This document shows, piece by piece, positions 17,419-25,700 of a DNA stretch of 64,000 nucleotides. Below the pieces are notes generated by a model. That model saw nothing but the letters and a program-made list of their open reading frames with translations. It was not told where the DNA came from and searched no databases. Source of the DNA: Ignavibacteriales bacterium (GTDB lineage: Bacteria; Bacteroidota; Ignavibacteria; Ignavibacteriales; Melioribacteraceae); the NCBI GenBank assembly GCA_021740915.1, contig JAIOYW010000007.1, positions 150,546 to 214,545 on the forward strand. Reading direction: 5' to 3'. The position numbers and the translations under genes are program-made. How positions within the stretch are numbered: the stretch's first letter is position 1; the number at the start of each line of letters is the position of its first letter.

Positions 17419-18150
17419 TTAATAACTGTCTTTAACCTCTTTTGAGATTTCCGGAGAAACCAGCAGCCTTCCGCATGATTCGCAATTATAGAGGCGTTTG
17501 TTTTGTCTGATTTCCAACTGACGCTGTGGCGGCACAACGTTAAAGCAGCCGGTACAGGCAGAACGGTCAATAGTAACAATTGCTTTACCATTGCATGCTT
17601 TTCTCACCCGCATATATTGATTGTAATCGCCCTGTTTCAGTATAGAAACAACCTGCGATCTTTTATCAGTTAGTTTTGCTTCCTCTCTCTCATTTGCTTC
17701 GATAATCTTTTTAAGTTCAGATTCTTTAATGTCTAATTCTTCCTGAAATGTACTCAATTGCGGTTCAACATCTGCAACTTCTGCTTTCAGTCTTTCAATT
17801 AATAAATCAAGAGCTTTGTTTTCATTTTCCAGTCTGACAATTTCTTCCTCAGCCTTGTCAATTGATTTTGTCAGAGCATCGTATTCCCGGTTGTTCCTCA
17901 CCTGATAAAGTTGTGATTTGAACTTGACCAGATCGGCTTTGTGCCTCTCAATCTCGTCTTCATTAAAAATCATCTTCTTTCTTGATTCATCTTTCTCAAC
18001 CTGCCTCTGTTCGACGAGATTCCTGATGCTGTCTATCTGATTTTTCAGATCATAAACCGCAGCCGGAAGATCGCCTCTCATCTCTTCCAACTGATCGAGT
18101 TCATCATCGATCATCTGCAGCCGGTACAACGTTGAAAGTCTGTTTATCAC
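17419..18150 (-). CDS. C4-type zinc-ribbon coiled-coil protein (CdsZ-like)
   Basis: A 243-residue protein: residues 1-180 are a long coiled coil rich in Glu, Lys and Leu, and the C-terminus is a zinc ribbon with two CxxC pairs (SACTGCFNVVPP and YNCESCGRLL). This architecture matches the conserved bacterial family described as CdsZ in Chlamydia, usually encoded next to Nif3. Here it follows nif3 by three bases, so the pair is clearly co-transcribed. The molecular role is not well settled; interaction with nucleic acid or secretion components has been suggested for relatives. Confidence 0.85.
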   Translation of the reverse strand: MINRLSTLYRLQMIDDELDQLEEMRGDLPAAVYDLKNQIDSIRNLVEQRQVEKDESRKKMIFNEDEIERHKADLVKFKSQLYQVRNNREYDALTKSIDKAEEEIVRLENENKALDLLIERLKAEVADVEPQLSTFQEELDIKESELKKIIEANEREEAKLTDKRSQVVSILKQGDYNQYMRVRKACNGKAIVTIDRSACTGCFNVVPPQRQLEIRQNKRLYNCESCGRLLVSPEISKEVKDSY

Positions 18151-18153
18151 TTT

Positions 18154-19272
18154 TTATCTCCAGTAATTATTATAAAACTTGATTGGATTTGTATTCATCT
18201 TTGTAATGAAAATATCAATTTTCTCTTTTACTATAATTTTCTTGACTAAATTCAGTAAAGTTTCCATTGCAGGAAATTCTGTTTCATAATGCCCTGCATC
18301 GATGAGCAATATTTTGTTTTCAGCATCTTGGAATGTATGGTACTTAATATCAGCTGTAATGAATGCATCGGCTCCGGCTGAGATTGCGGTGTGAAGCAGA
18401 TCTGCCCCGCTCCCTCCACAAACTGCAACAGTTTCAATAGTATCATTTTCCCCGCCTGTGTATCGGATATTGCTTATTTTCAAGACATCACAAACATGTT
18501 TCAGAAATTTATCCGTTTTAAAACCCTCTCCCAATTTCCCGATTAAGCCTGCTCCAAAATTCTGGTTGGTGTTTTTCAGCGGATATACGTCATAGGCAGG
18601 CTCTTCATATGGATGAGCAGCAACCATCGCATTTATTGCTTTAGTAAGGTTCCAACTGTCGCAAACAACCTCGATCTTTACTTCTGCGACGGTTTCATAT
18701 CTGCCAGCTTCGCCGATCACAGGTGTAGTTCCCTCAGAACCCCTGAACGATCCCGTTCCCCCTGAGCTGAAACTACATTCAGAATATCCGCCAATAACAC
18801 CAGCTCCGGAATCGAACAATACGCGGGCAATTGTATCAGCAGCTTTTGCCGGGACAAAAACCACGATCTTAAAAAGTCCTGCTTCAATCGGGGCAAGATA
18901 CCTGATATCCTTAAGTTCCAGAAGGTCAGCCAGTTTATGGTTGACTCCATTTAAAGAAAAATCGAAATTTGTGTGTGCTGAAAAAAGTGTGATATCATTT
19001 TTGATAAGGTCTCTGATAAGGTCTGATCTGTAGTCTTTTCCAAACTTTAGCTTTTTGATGCTGTGAAAAAGCAGCGGATGATGAGTGATTATGAGGTTAG
19101 AATCTGTTTCTATGGCTTCGCGGATAACTTCTTTTGATATATCCAGGCTTATGAGGACATTTTTGATTATCTGCTCCTCCGATCCGACCTGAATTCCCGG
19201 GTTATCTGAACTCCAGGCTGCACCCGGCGGGTAAACATTTTCAATATTTCGTACCAGTTCTTTTATCTTCAT
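18154..19272 (-). CDS. Nif3-like dinuclear metal-center protein (GTP cyclohydrolase I type 2/Nif3 family)
   Basis: A Nif3/YqfO family protein, 372 residues from the ATG at 19272. Metal-ligand motifs are ITHHPLLFH and AHTNFD in the first half and DAGHYETE near the end. The middle holds the PII-like insert (KIVVFVPAKAADTIARVLF, YEEPAYDVYPL) of the long form. The frame is open upstream to an ATG at 19308, adding MHHQKTGCIFFY, but that stretch lies in a terminator-like stem, and the family starts at MKIKELV. A promoter and an attenuator-like leader precede the gene. The biochemical function of the family is still uncertain. Confidence 0.88.
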   Translation of the reverse strand: MKIKELVRNIENVYPPGAAWSSDNPGIQVGSEEQIIKNVLISLDISKEVIREAIETDSNLIITHHPLLFHSIKKLKFGKDYRSDLIRDLIKNDITLFSAHTNFDFSLNGVNHKLADLLELKDIRYLAPIEAGLFKIVVFVPAKAADTIARVLFDSGAGVIGGYSECSFSSGGTGSFRGSEGTTPVIGEAGRYETVAEVKIEVVCDSWNLTKAINAMVAAHPYEEPAYDVYPLKNTNQNFGAGLIGKLGEGFKTDKFLKHVCDVLKISNIRYTGGENDTIETVAVCGGSGADLLHTAISAGADAFITADIKYHTFQDAENKILLIDAGHYETEFPAMETLLNLVKKIIVKEKIDIFITKMNTNPIKFYNNYWR

Positions 19273-19274
19273 AT

Positions 19275-19308
19275 AAAAAAAAATGCACCCCGTTTTTTGG
19301 TGGTGCAT
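19275..19308 (-). terminator. Terminator-like hairpin with nine U directly before nif3
   Basis: On the minus strand, ATGCACC (19308-19302) pairs with GGTGCAT (19289-19283), followed at once by nine T (19283-19275) and two bases later by the nif3 ATG. It may end transcripts of the operon upstream, act as an attenuator for nif3, or both. Confidence 0.75.
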
Positions 19309-19321
19309 CTTAATTTTTCTT

Positions 19322-19381
19322 TTAGTCTAAACTAAAAAAAAGAAATTCTTTATATCTCTGTGCGTAAATGTAGTTATTCAT
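19322..19381 (-). CDS. Candidate 19-residue leader peptide in the nif3 leader
   Basis: A short reading frame, MNNYIYAQRYKEFLFFSLD, lies between the candidate nif3 promoter and the terminator-like hairpin. It has three Tyr and three Phe, and its stop falls within a second stem-loop (19316-19326 with 19331-19341). The layout is that of ribosome-mediated attenuation leaders. AT-rich DNA yields such short frames by chance, so this is only a candidate. Confidence 0.3.
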   Translation of the reverse strand: MNNYIYAQRYKEFLFFSLD

Positions 19382-19394
19382 AAATTTAAGTAAT

Positions 19395-19425
19395 CAAATA
19401 TACCGAAAAAATCGAGATTTTCAAT
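19395..19425 (-). promoter_or_regulatory. Bacteroidota-type promoter for the nif3 leader
   Basis: On the minus strand ATTG (19425-19422) is followed after exactly 19 bases by TATATTTG (19402-19395), a near-ideal match to TTTG-N19-TAnnTTTG. The transcription start would be about 19388, giving a leader of about 115 bases before the nif3 ATG. Confidence 0.55.
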
Positions 19426-19461
19426 CCATATAAATTCCGGGTTCAATAATTTTTCTTGTTC

Positions 19462-19959
19462 TTAATTCAATCTAATAATCCTTCGATTACCAATAAACCG
19501 GCTCATTATTTCCAGTCCGTTTGTATGAAGATGTTGTCCTCCGTGACTTGCACAAATATTTTCGGCAACAAAAACATTCTGACCAGCCTCAAAAAGTTCA
19601 ACTGCATTCTTCAAAACGCATATTTCAGTATCAACTCCGCATAATATTACAGAATCAATATTATTCCGTTCGATAAAATTCAGAAGAACAGGCATCGGGA
19701 TTGTGTAGGAATTTTTTTCGATAACAATGGACCGACCGGATGGACAAAAAGCAAACCCCGTTTCATCGGTTCCCTCGTAAAATTTCGTCCACCCCATAAG
19801 TTTGGAATGTGGCGAGAGAGGAGTGTTAATAAATTTTGTCGCCACAACGAATTCAAAACTTTCTGCCACAGATTCAATCTGCGGAGGCAGATGCTTAGTG
19901 AACTCATTGATAAAGCCATTCTGCAAATCAATAATAAGCAGACAAGCCGACTTCTTCAA
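19462..19959 (-). CDS. Isochorismatase-family cysteine hydrolase
   Basis: A 165-residue protein with the family triad: Asp11 in LLIIDLQNGF, Lys82 in VIEKNSY and Cys114 in CGVDTEICVLKNA. Relatives include nicotinamidases and other amidohydrolases; nothing here fixes the substrate. The start is a TTG at 19959, one base after the stop of the 48-residue gene, so it belongs to the sulfide:quinone oxidoreductase operon. Confidence 0.88.
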   Translation of the reverse strand: MKKSACLLIIDLQNGFINEFTKHLPPQIESVAESFEFVVATKFINTPLSPHSKLMGWTKFYEGTDETGFAFCPSGRSIVIEKNSYTIPMPVLLNFIERNNIDSVILCGVDTEICVLKNAVELFEAGQNVFVAENICASHGGQHLHTNGLEIMSRFIGNRRIIRLN

Positions 19960-19960
19960 T

Positions 19961-20107
19961 TCAGTGTTTCCTGACCATCCTGAGCATTTTAATGTTAATC
20001 ACAAGAAAACGAATAAACTGCCAGATCAGATTAACTCTGATATGTTTTGTGAATTTGGTTGGAACAGGCGGATAATATGTCTGTTCGAAAGGTGTTCTTG
20101 TATCCAT
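19961..20107 (-). CDS. 48-residue basic protein downstream of sulfide:quinone oxidoreductase
   Basis: The ATG at 20107 has an excellent GAGGAG ribosome site directly in front; an open frame reaches to 20173 but overlaps the preceding gene. The product (MDTRTPFEQTYYPPVPTKFT, then a basic amphipathic stretch KHIRVNLIWQFIRFLVINIK) could lie on the membrane surface. It sits 10 bases after the oxidoreductase stop and 1 base before the isochorismatase-family start. I do not recognise it; an accessory or membrane-docking role for the oxidoreductase is inference. Confidence 0.65.
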   Translation of the reverse strand: MDTRTPFEQTYYPPVPTKFTKHIRVNLIWQFIRFLVINIKMLRMVRKH

Positions 20108-20117
20108 TTTCTCTCCT

Positions 20118-21575
20118 CTATTCAGGCACGATGCGCCACATTGGATTGGCTTTCGCTTTGTAAATAAATGCATAATGTAAAAGGTGTTTTATCCAGTGCC
20201 CGGCTAATCCAATTTCTCCGGTAGTGTAGTTAAGCGACCTGCCGGTATCCGGATATTTATTAAAATCGGGAACTATCGGATAAACGGTCATCGAAACTGC
20301 CGAGCCGTTGAACGGGCTAGCTCCGGCAGAAGCAATACATGCCGCCCCCATTTTCGCCATTGAAGCTTTTCTTGTGGGAGTTTCACTTCTTCCATTCATC
20401 ATATCAAGAATACTGTATACAACTTCACGCGCCATCACCCCTGAAGGCATTCCCGTTCTGGGCGGAGTCGGAAATATTGGTGTTCCGGATGGACTCTTCG
20501 CGGGTTTGGATATTGAATGAGGCGGAGCAAAAGCAATTCCGACAGCAAACATATTCTTATATATCGGGCTCTGATATGTTGAAGGCCAATCTTCCGGACT
20601 CCATTTACTAAATTCTTTTGCTTCATAATTACCATCTACAATCATAAATCCATTAGGAGCAAAAACTTTCGAGGTAATATCTTCGGAATTCCTGCCGAAT
20701 GCTTTAAGTCCGACCCCGGAAAATGGCGGAAGCAGCATCGAAAAGTCGAATTTAACAGATTTTTCCTCACCTTCAATTGTTTCGTAAAAAGCCTCGCCCT
20801 TATCAACTTTTTTCAAATGCGCCCGTGTAATCCACTTTATTCCTCTCTCGGTATAGAGTGATTCGGTAAAAATTCTTGAATGGGTTATATATCCACCTTT
20901 TTTAATATGCATACCCCCCATACCAAAATCGCCTAGCTCCTGTTCATTGCTTATCCAGATAATCTGAGCCTGGTTTCTAACCCCTTCCCTTCTGAGAACG
21001 TGCTCAAGATTGAATATATACTCAAACGCGGCCCCCTGACATGTACACATCCCATGTCCGGTTCCAACAAGAAACGTCTGTTTCTCTCCTTTTTTCATCA
21101 TTTCAATCCGCTGTTTCAACTGTTCCCAGGTGTGAGCAGCGTGATCATAAGTACACACAGAAAGACTGTTTGCCGCAGGGCCAAGTCCTTCGGTGGCTTC
21201 GAACTTTAATTTTGGACCCGTAGCATTCAAAAGGTAATCGAAATTTACTTTCTCTTCCGTACCCTTTTTCTCAGGTGAAGTGTTCTCGGCAATTATATAA
21301 GGCTGCGATGAAGATTCATCTCCTTCGGGGTGCACTGATACAGCCTTTGCCTGGACAAAATTTATTCCCAGTTTTTTATAAACATCCTTAATGTTAAAAG
21401 TGACTTGTTCGGGAGTCATAACTCCCACACCCACCCAAATATTAGAGGGGATCCAATTCCATTTTGAATTTGGAGAAACAACTGTGAGGGTATGCTTTTT
21501 ACCCATTTTGTTATAAGCATGAAGTGCCGCTGTGTGACCGGCAATGCCAGCTCCGAGTATTACCAGTTTAGCCAT
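20118..21575 (-). CDS. Sulfide:quinone oxidoreductase family flavoprotein
   Basis: A 485-residue FAD enzyme related to sulfide:quinone oxidoreductases, which pass electrons from sulfide to quinone at the membrane. It has the dinucleotide motif GAGIAG at residues 8-13 and cysteines in the expected places: Cys141 in SVCTYDHA, Cys177/Cys179 in GHGMCTCQGAAFEY and Cys413 in GAACIASAGASPFNG. The C-terminus has an amphipathic stretch (GHWIKHLLHYAFIY) that could insert into the membrane. The MCTCQGA form is not classical, so related flavocytochrome-like substrates remain possible. First gene of a three-gene operon. Confidence 0.82.
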   Translation of the reverse strand: MAKLVILGAGIAGHTAALHAYNKMGKKHTLTVVSPNSKWNWIPSNIWVGVGVMTPEQVTFNIKDVYKKLGINFVQAKAVSVHPEGDESSSQPYIIAENTSPEKKGTEEKVNFDYLLNATGPKLKFEATEGLGPAANSLSVCTYDHAAHTWEQLKQRIEMMKKGEKQTFLVGTGHGMCTCQGAAFEYIFNLEHVLRREGVRNQAQIIWISNEQELGDFGMGGMHIKKGGYITHSRIFTESLYTERGIKWITRAHLKKVDKGEAFYETIEGEEKSVKFDFSMLLPPFSGVGLKAFGRNSEDITSKVFAPNGFMIVDGNYEAKEFSKWSPEDWPSTYQSPIYKNMFAVGIAFAPPHSISKPAKSPSGTPIFPTPPRTGMPSGVMAREVVYSILDMMNGRSETPTRKASMAKMGAACIASAGASPFNGSAVSMTVYPIVPDFNKYPDTGRSLNYTTGEIGLAGHWIKHLLHYAFIYKAKANPMWRIVPE

Positions 21576-21628
21576 AAGTTCCCCGGTTAATTTATTGTAA
21601 TATTATTTTGTGTTTATCTGTTTTACTT

Positions 21629-22123
21629 TTATTCCTTATCAGAACTTCCGGATCTTACTTTAATAACCGTCTTTTTAACTTCCATACCTTTCCTGCAGGC
21701 AATTCCTGGAAGATGGACTTCTCCGGGATAAATAACGATACAAGATCTGCCCTCAATTAAAAATTCACCTGATTCTTTTACGCTGTAAAGTCCAAAATCA
21801 TTTTCATAACTGTATTCCTGAACAACCCGGGAATTCTTCATTTCAGCTATCCTGATATTTTCCTTTCCTTCAAAAACGAAGTGAATATCAATATTTCTAA
21901 CATGTGCTTCAAAATTTCTGTTTTCGGCATCCGATGTGACATAAACCTGATTAATTGCAAATACGCGGTCATCATCAATAAAAACTTTGTTAGTTTCTCC
22001 TGCTCTAAGATTATCGAAATCCTTATTTCCGAGCTGACTTAAATACCTTAAACCTTCAATAAGCGATTCGTCAAGACTACCGCTCTCTTTAATTATCTCA
22101 TCGATATTCAGAAATAGTGCCAT
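21629..22123 (-). CDS. YhcH/YjgK/YiaL (DUF386) family protein
   Basis: A 164-residue cupin-fold protein. The family pattern is seen as FEAHVRNIDIHFVFEGKENI and YPGEVHLPGI, which supply the metal-binding Glu and His residues. E. coli relatives act in sialic acid or other sugar catabolism as probable anomerases or metal-dependent isomerases. No sugar operon is nearby, so its substrate is open. Confidence 0.82.
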   Translation of the reverse strand: MALFLNIDEIIKESGSLDESLIEGLRYLSQLGNKDFDNLRAGETNKVFIDDDRVFAINQVYVTSDAENRNFEAHVRNIDIHFVFEGKENIRIAEMKNSRVVQEYSYENDFGLYSVKESGEFLIEGRSCIVIYPGEVHLPGIACRKGMEVKKTVIKVRSGSSDKE

Positions 22124-22187
22124 TTAAGTATAATTGATTGTTTCCAAATAGTTAAAATATTTCAAATTTTTACACGGTATTGATTTT

Positions 22188-22703
22188 TCATTTTTCAACA
22201 ATAATATCTTTTCTGTTCCTGAAATTATTCCATGATGAAAATGATTTTCTCATAAAAATTTCATCGTATCCATCCTTCACGTAATTACAAAGCCGTCCGA
22301 CTATTTCAAATCCTTTTCGAGAATAGAGATTGATTGCCCCAGAATTGAATTCAGAGACACAAATAAACACATTTGGACTAATATCTGAGATTCTATTCAC
22401 TGCAAAATCAAGTAAACGGGATCCCAAACCCAGATTCTGATAAGCCTCCAGAACTCCAAGTTGGCGGATATAACCCTTGAATGCTCCCTTGAGTTCAAGT
22501 AAAATAAAACCTGCGAGCTGAGAATCAGAATAGATTCCCCATAATTCTGTGAAAGGGTCTGTTAGTGCTTGCCGGAGTGTAGTTTTATCTAAATCGAGGG
22601 TGATCCATGGATCATTTGTTGCCATATACTGAACACAGAGTTCCAGTTCAGCATTTCCCGTAATTAAAGCTATGTGGAGACGGTTTGATAATTCTTCTCC
22701 CAT
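22188..22703 (-). CDS. GNAT-family N-acetyltransferase
   Basis: A 171-residue acetyl-CoA-dependent acetyltransferase. The CoA-binding motif A is visible as IRQLGVLEAYQNLGLGSRLL (near 86-105), followed by motif B with NLYSRKGFEIVGR. The substrate is unknown. It starts nine bases after the small membrane protein gene, and both are transcribed left. Confidence 0.82.
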   Translation of the reverse strand: MGEELSNRLHIALITGNAELELCVQYMATNDPWITLDLDKTTLRQALTDPFTELWGIYSDSQLAGFILLELKGAFKGYIRQLGVLEAYQNLGLGSRLLDFAVNRISDISPNVFICVSEFNSGAINLYSRKGFEIVGRLCNYVKDGYDEIFMRKSFSSWNNFRNRKDIIVEK

Positions 22704-22712
22704 TCTCCGCTT

Positions 22713-23141
22713 CTATTCTAATTCAGTTTTTTCGGTTTTCAGAATTTTGTATTGATTAACCGATAACGGTACAAAAGGGATTATCGCACCTACTAAAGTT
22801 GCAAGGATATCTTTCATATTAACAACGGTTCTCGGGTGGATTTCTGTTAAAGAAACCGGGAAAATCTGGTAAAGAATCAACAGCACAACGAGTGTAATTG
22901 AGATTGATATCTGGACAAATAGCCCGGCACGATAAAGAAAAACAAAAAATGCTGAAATAACACCGGCAGGAAAAGCCAGATTTGAAAGATAGTTAAACAC
23001 GGATGCATTTTGAAGATGTCCGCCAGAAACCAACGCCTGGAAAATTTCATTCAGCACGAAAAGCATAATAAAAAATCCTGCAAACCAGATTAACTGATCC
23101 CGGCTTTTCTTGTCAATATATCTTTTGAATTCTTTCGACAT
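22713..23141 (-). CDS. Four-helix membrane protein of unknown function
   Basis: A 142-residue protein with about four hydrophobic helices (near 18-36, 50-68, 72-92 and 107-125). No motif is recognised. A TATTTTTG element (-7 type) lies on its strand at 23178-23171, 30 bases upstream of the start, so it probably begins the transcript that continues into the GNAT gene. Confidence 0.6.
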   Translation of the reverse strand: MSKEFKRYIDKKSRDQLIWFAGFFIMLFVLNEIFQALVSGGHLQNASVFNYLSNLAFPAGVISAFFVFLYRAGLFVQISISITLVVLLILYQIFPVSLTEIHPRTVVNMKDILATLVGAIIPFVPLSVNQYKILKTEKTELE

Positions 23142-23230
23142 CCTTATAATCCGAATTTCTCTGTATTTAACAAAAATAGTAATAATATTCCAATTATCTA
23201 ACTAAAAATTAAGAATAAAATAAATTGTGG

Positions 23231-25144
23231 CTATGGTTCCACCCATTTACCATCTTCCGAGATAATACCAATAAGTTCATCGACGGCAATCCTATCACTG
23301 ATATTTTTTTTTACAATCTCTTTTCCTCTGTATAATGTTATTCTACCGGGACCTGAACCAACATAACCATAGTCAGCATCTGCCATTTCGCCCGGGCCAT
23401 TTACAATACAGCCCATAACTGCAATTTTCAGCCCCTTAAGGTGCTGTGTACGATTTCGAACTTTAGCTGTTACTTCAACAAGGTCGAACAGTGTTCTGCC
23501 GCATGACGGACATGCAATATACTCAGTTTTGGAAATTCTGACTCTTGCAGCCTGGAGAATTGTGAATGCGATATTAAGGATTTCTGCTAATGAATTGCCG
23601 GAACTCACAGGCATAATCCCATCTCCAAACCCGTCCATTAATAAGCTGCCAAAATCGGCTGCTGAGGCGAGAAGAAATTTCCTCTTATCCTCGTATTTTA
23701 AACTTAGTATCACCGGCAATTTTACTCCGGTATTATTCAGAATGTAAAAAGCCCTGCGGGCTTCATAGATATTCCGGATTTCGAGCAGGATCAGGAATTT
23801 TTGCTGTTTTAATATTTCGAAATTCAGGTTTTCGAGACAATGGAGATTACATCTGACTATATTCAGAACTGGTGATCGCCCTGGGATAGTTATTAATTCT
23901 TCAGGAATGAACAGCGGAATATACTGCATTGAAAGACCGTTGTCTGCCCAGTATGCCGCATCAACTGCAATTTTAAGCAATCCCGGTGGAGAAAAGTCAG
24001 GTGACATTTTCCCGGTATATATAATATCTGCCGCCATTTCATTCGAATTCCATTTATCATCAGCAGAATTGTAACTAAATCCGCAGTTCATTAAATCTGT
24101 ATGGGAAATTTCGTCCCGGCTGCTGAGATCAAGCATAACTAATGGCGGATTAACTCCTCCGATATTTGAAACGATTTCACTAATCCTTCTCTGATAGCCA
24201 AATGGGTTGATAAAAACAGGCAAAGCCGGTATATGTTCAATATTGCTGTACTCAGTGGCTCTTTCAACAATTTCTATTGCAACAGGCGCTTCGTTGACAG
24301 AATCTTCAGTCAATGAAACCCGGACTGTATCACCGATCCCGTCAACAAGGAGTGAGCCTATCCCTGAGGAAGACTTTATCCTGCCGTCAATGCCGTCCCC
24401 GGCTTCGGTTACGCCTAAATGAAGCGGATAATCCATCCCTTCATCAAGCATTTTCGCTATAAGCAGTCTGTAAGCATAAACCATTACCTGCGGATTGCTT
24501 GATTTCATCGAAAGAACAATCTCGTGAAAATCATTTTCTCTGCAAATCCTTACAAACTCAAGTGCTGACTCAACCATTCCAGCCGGACTATCGCCATAAC
24601 GGCTCATAATCCTGTCGGATAGTGAACCATGATTTGTTCCGATTCGCATCGCTGTGCCGTATTCTTTGCATATTTTAATAAGCGGGACAACCTTCTTTCT
24701 TATCCGGTCAATCTCCTGTTCATACTGGAGATCAGAATATTCAATGATCTTAAACGCCTTTTTATCTGCATAATTGCCGGGATTTATTCTTACCTTTTCA
24801 ACAATTCTTGCGGCTATTTCTGCTGCATTGGGAGTGAAGTGGATATCTGCAACCAAAGGTTTTGTATATCCCTTCATAACTAGCATTTTTTTTATATTTC
24901 TGAGGTTCTCAGCTTCCTTTATGCTGGGAGCAGTAATCCTGACATAGTCACAACCGGAATCAAAAAGCTCGATACTTTGGTTAACGGTAGCACTCGTATT
25001 CATTGTGTCAGTTGTCGTCATCGACTGAATCCTTATCGGATTATCGCCGCCGAGCGGGATTTCCCCTATCATAACTTCCCTTGTTCTGAAACGTTTATAT
25101 GCTGCCCAGTTTTTAATAAAATCGATGTTTTCTGTGTAAGCCAT
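23231..25144 (-). CDS. ispG: 4-hydroxy-3-methylbut-2-en-1-yl diphosphate synthase, long form
   Basis: IspG/GcpE converts MEcPP to HMBPP in the MEP isoprenoid pathway using a 4Fe-4S cluster. The N-terminal TIM barrel is clear (IPLGGDNPIRIQSMTTTDT, LVADIHFTPNAAE). The cluster ligands are Cys545, Cys548 (ACPSCGRT), Cys579 and Glu586 (GCIVNGPGE). At 637 residues it is the large form, with about 260 inserted residues between barrel and cluster domain, as in Bacteroidota, Chlamydiae and plants. It lies seven bases after a DJ-1 family gene and is the last gene of that operon. Confidence 0.95.
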   Translation of the reverse strand: MAYTENIDFIKNWAAYKRFRTREVMIGEIPLGGDNPIRIQSMTTTDTMNTSATVNQSIELFDSGCDYVRITAPSIKEAENLRNIKKMLVMKGYTKPLVADIHFTPNAAEIAARIVEKVRINPGNYADKKAFKIIEYSDLQYEQEIDRIRKKVVPLIKICKEYGTAMRIGTNHGSLSDRIMSRYGDSPAGMVESALEFVRICRENDFHEIVLSMKSSNPQVMVYAYRLLIAKMLDEGMDYPLHLGVTEAGDGIDGRIKSSSGIGSLLVDGIGDTVRVSLTEDSVNEAPVAIEIVERATEYSNIEHIPALPVFINPFGYQRRISEIVSNIGGVNPPLVMLDLSSRDEISHTDLMNCGFSYNSADDKWNSNEMAADIIYTGKMSPDFSPPGLLKIAVDAAYWADNGLSMQYIPLFIPEELITIPGRSPVLNIVRCNLHCLENLNFEILKQQKFLILLEIRNIYEARRAFYILNNTGVKLPVILSLKYEDKRKFLLASAADFGSLLMDGFGDGIMPVSSGNSLAEILNIAFTILQAARVRISKTEYIACPSCGRTLFDLVEVTAKVRNRTQHLKGLKIAVMGCIVNGPGEMADADYGYVGSGPGRITLYRGKEIVKKNISDRIAVDELIGIISEDGKWVEP

Positions 25145-25151
25145 CTCTCGT

Positions 25152-25700
25152 CTATCTATTAATCAATGAAATAAGAATCCGCAGAAATTCCCGTGCATTA
25201 TGGGCTGCGGATGCCGTTAGAATATTTTGATCAAGAACAACTTCTTCTTCCCTTAACACCACATTATATTTCTGAAGTTCTACTCGATATTTCGGATGGC
25301 AAGCTGCCGACCTGCCCGTTAATATACCTGCAGATCCCAGAATGACAGGAGCCGCACAAATTGCGGCAATGGTTTTTTTCTGTGTGTTGAAATCCTTCAG
25401 TGCTCTGATTAAAAGTAAATTTGAAAAATATTTGGACACACCGGGTCCGCCAATAAGCACCATTGAAGTAAAATTCGCAGCCTTAATATTTTGGAGTGGT
25501 ATTTCAGGCTTCACTCTGGATCCGTTTTCCGCGATGCATAACCCTCCTGTATCTGAAGTAATAAATATTGCTATGCCCTCTCTCTTAAGTCCTTCGGAGA
25601 TTATTGAATATTCGAGTGGGTCAAAAGCTTCGGCCGGAAGGAATATAAGGCACGACCGATCACTTATCTTTTTCCGTATGTCCGTTGTGGAAAATATCAT
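25152..25700 (-). CDS. DJ-1/PfpI family protein
   Basis: A 182-residue class I glutamine-amidotransferase-like protein. The nucleophile elbow is TIAAICAAPVILGSAG with Cys115, preceded by the oxyanion strand VLIGGPGVSKY; a late His lies in SAAHNAREF. Relatives act as chaperones, glyoxalase or deglycase-like enzymes or peptidases; the activity here is not determined. It overlaps the GH13 gene upstream by four bases. Confidence 0.85.
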   Translation of the reverse strand: MIFSTTDIRKKISDRSCLIFLPAEAFDPLEYSIISEGLKREGIAIFITSDTGGLCIAENGSRVKPEIPLQNIKAANFTSMVLIGGPGVSKYFSNLLLIRALKDFNTQKKTIAAICAAPVILGSAGILTGRSAACHPKYRVELQKYNVVLREEEVVLDQNILTASAAHNAREFLRILISLINR

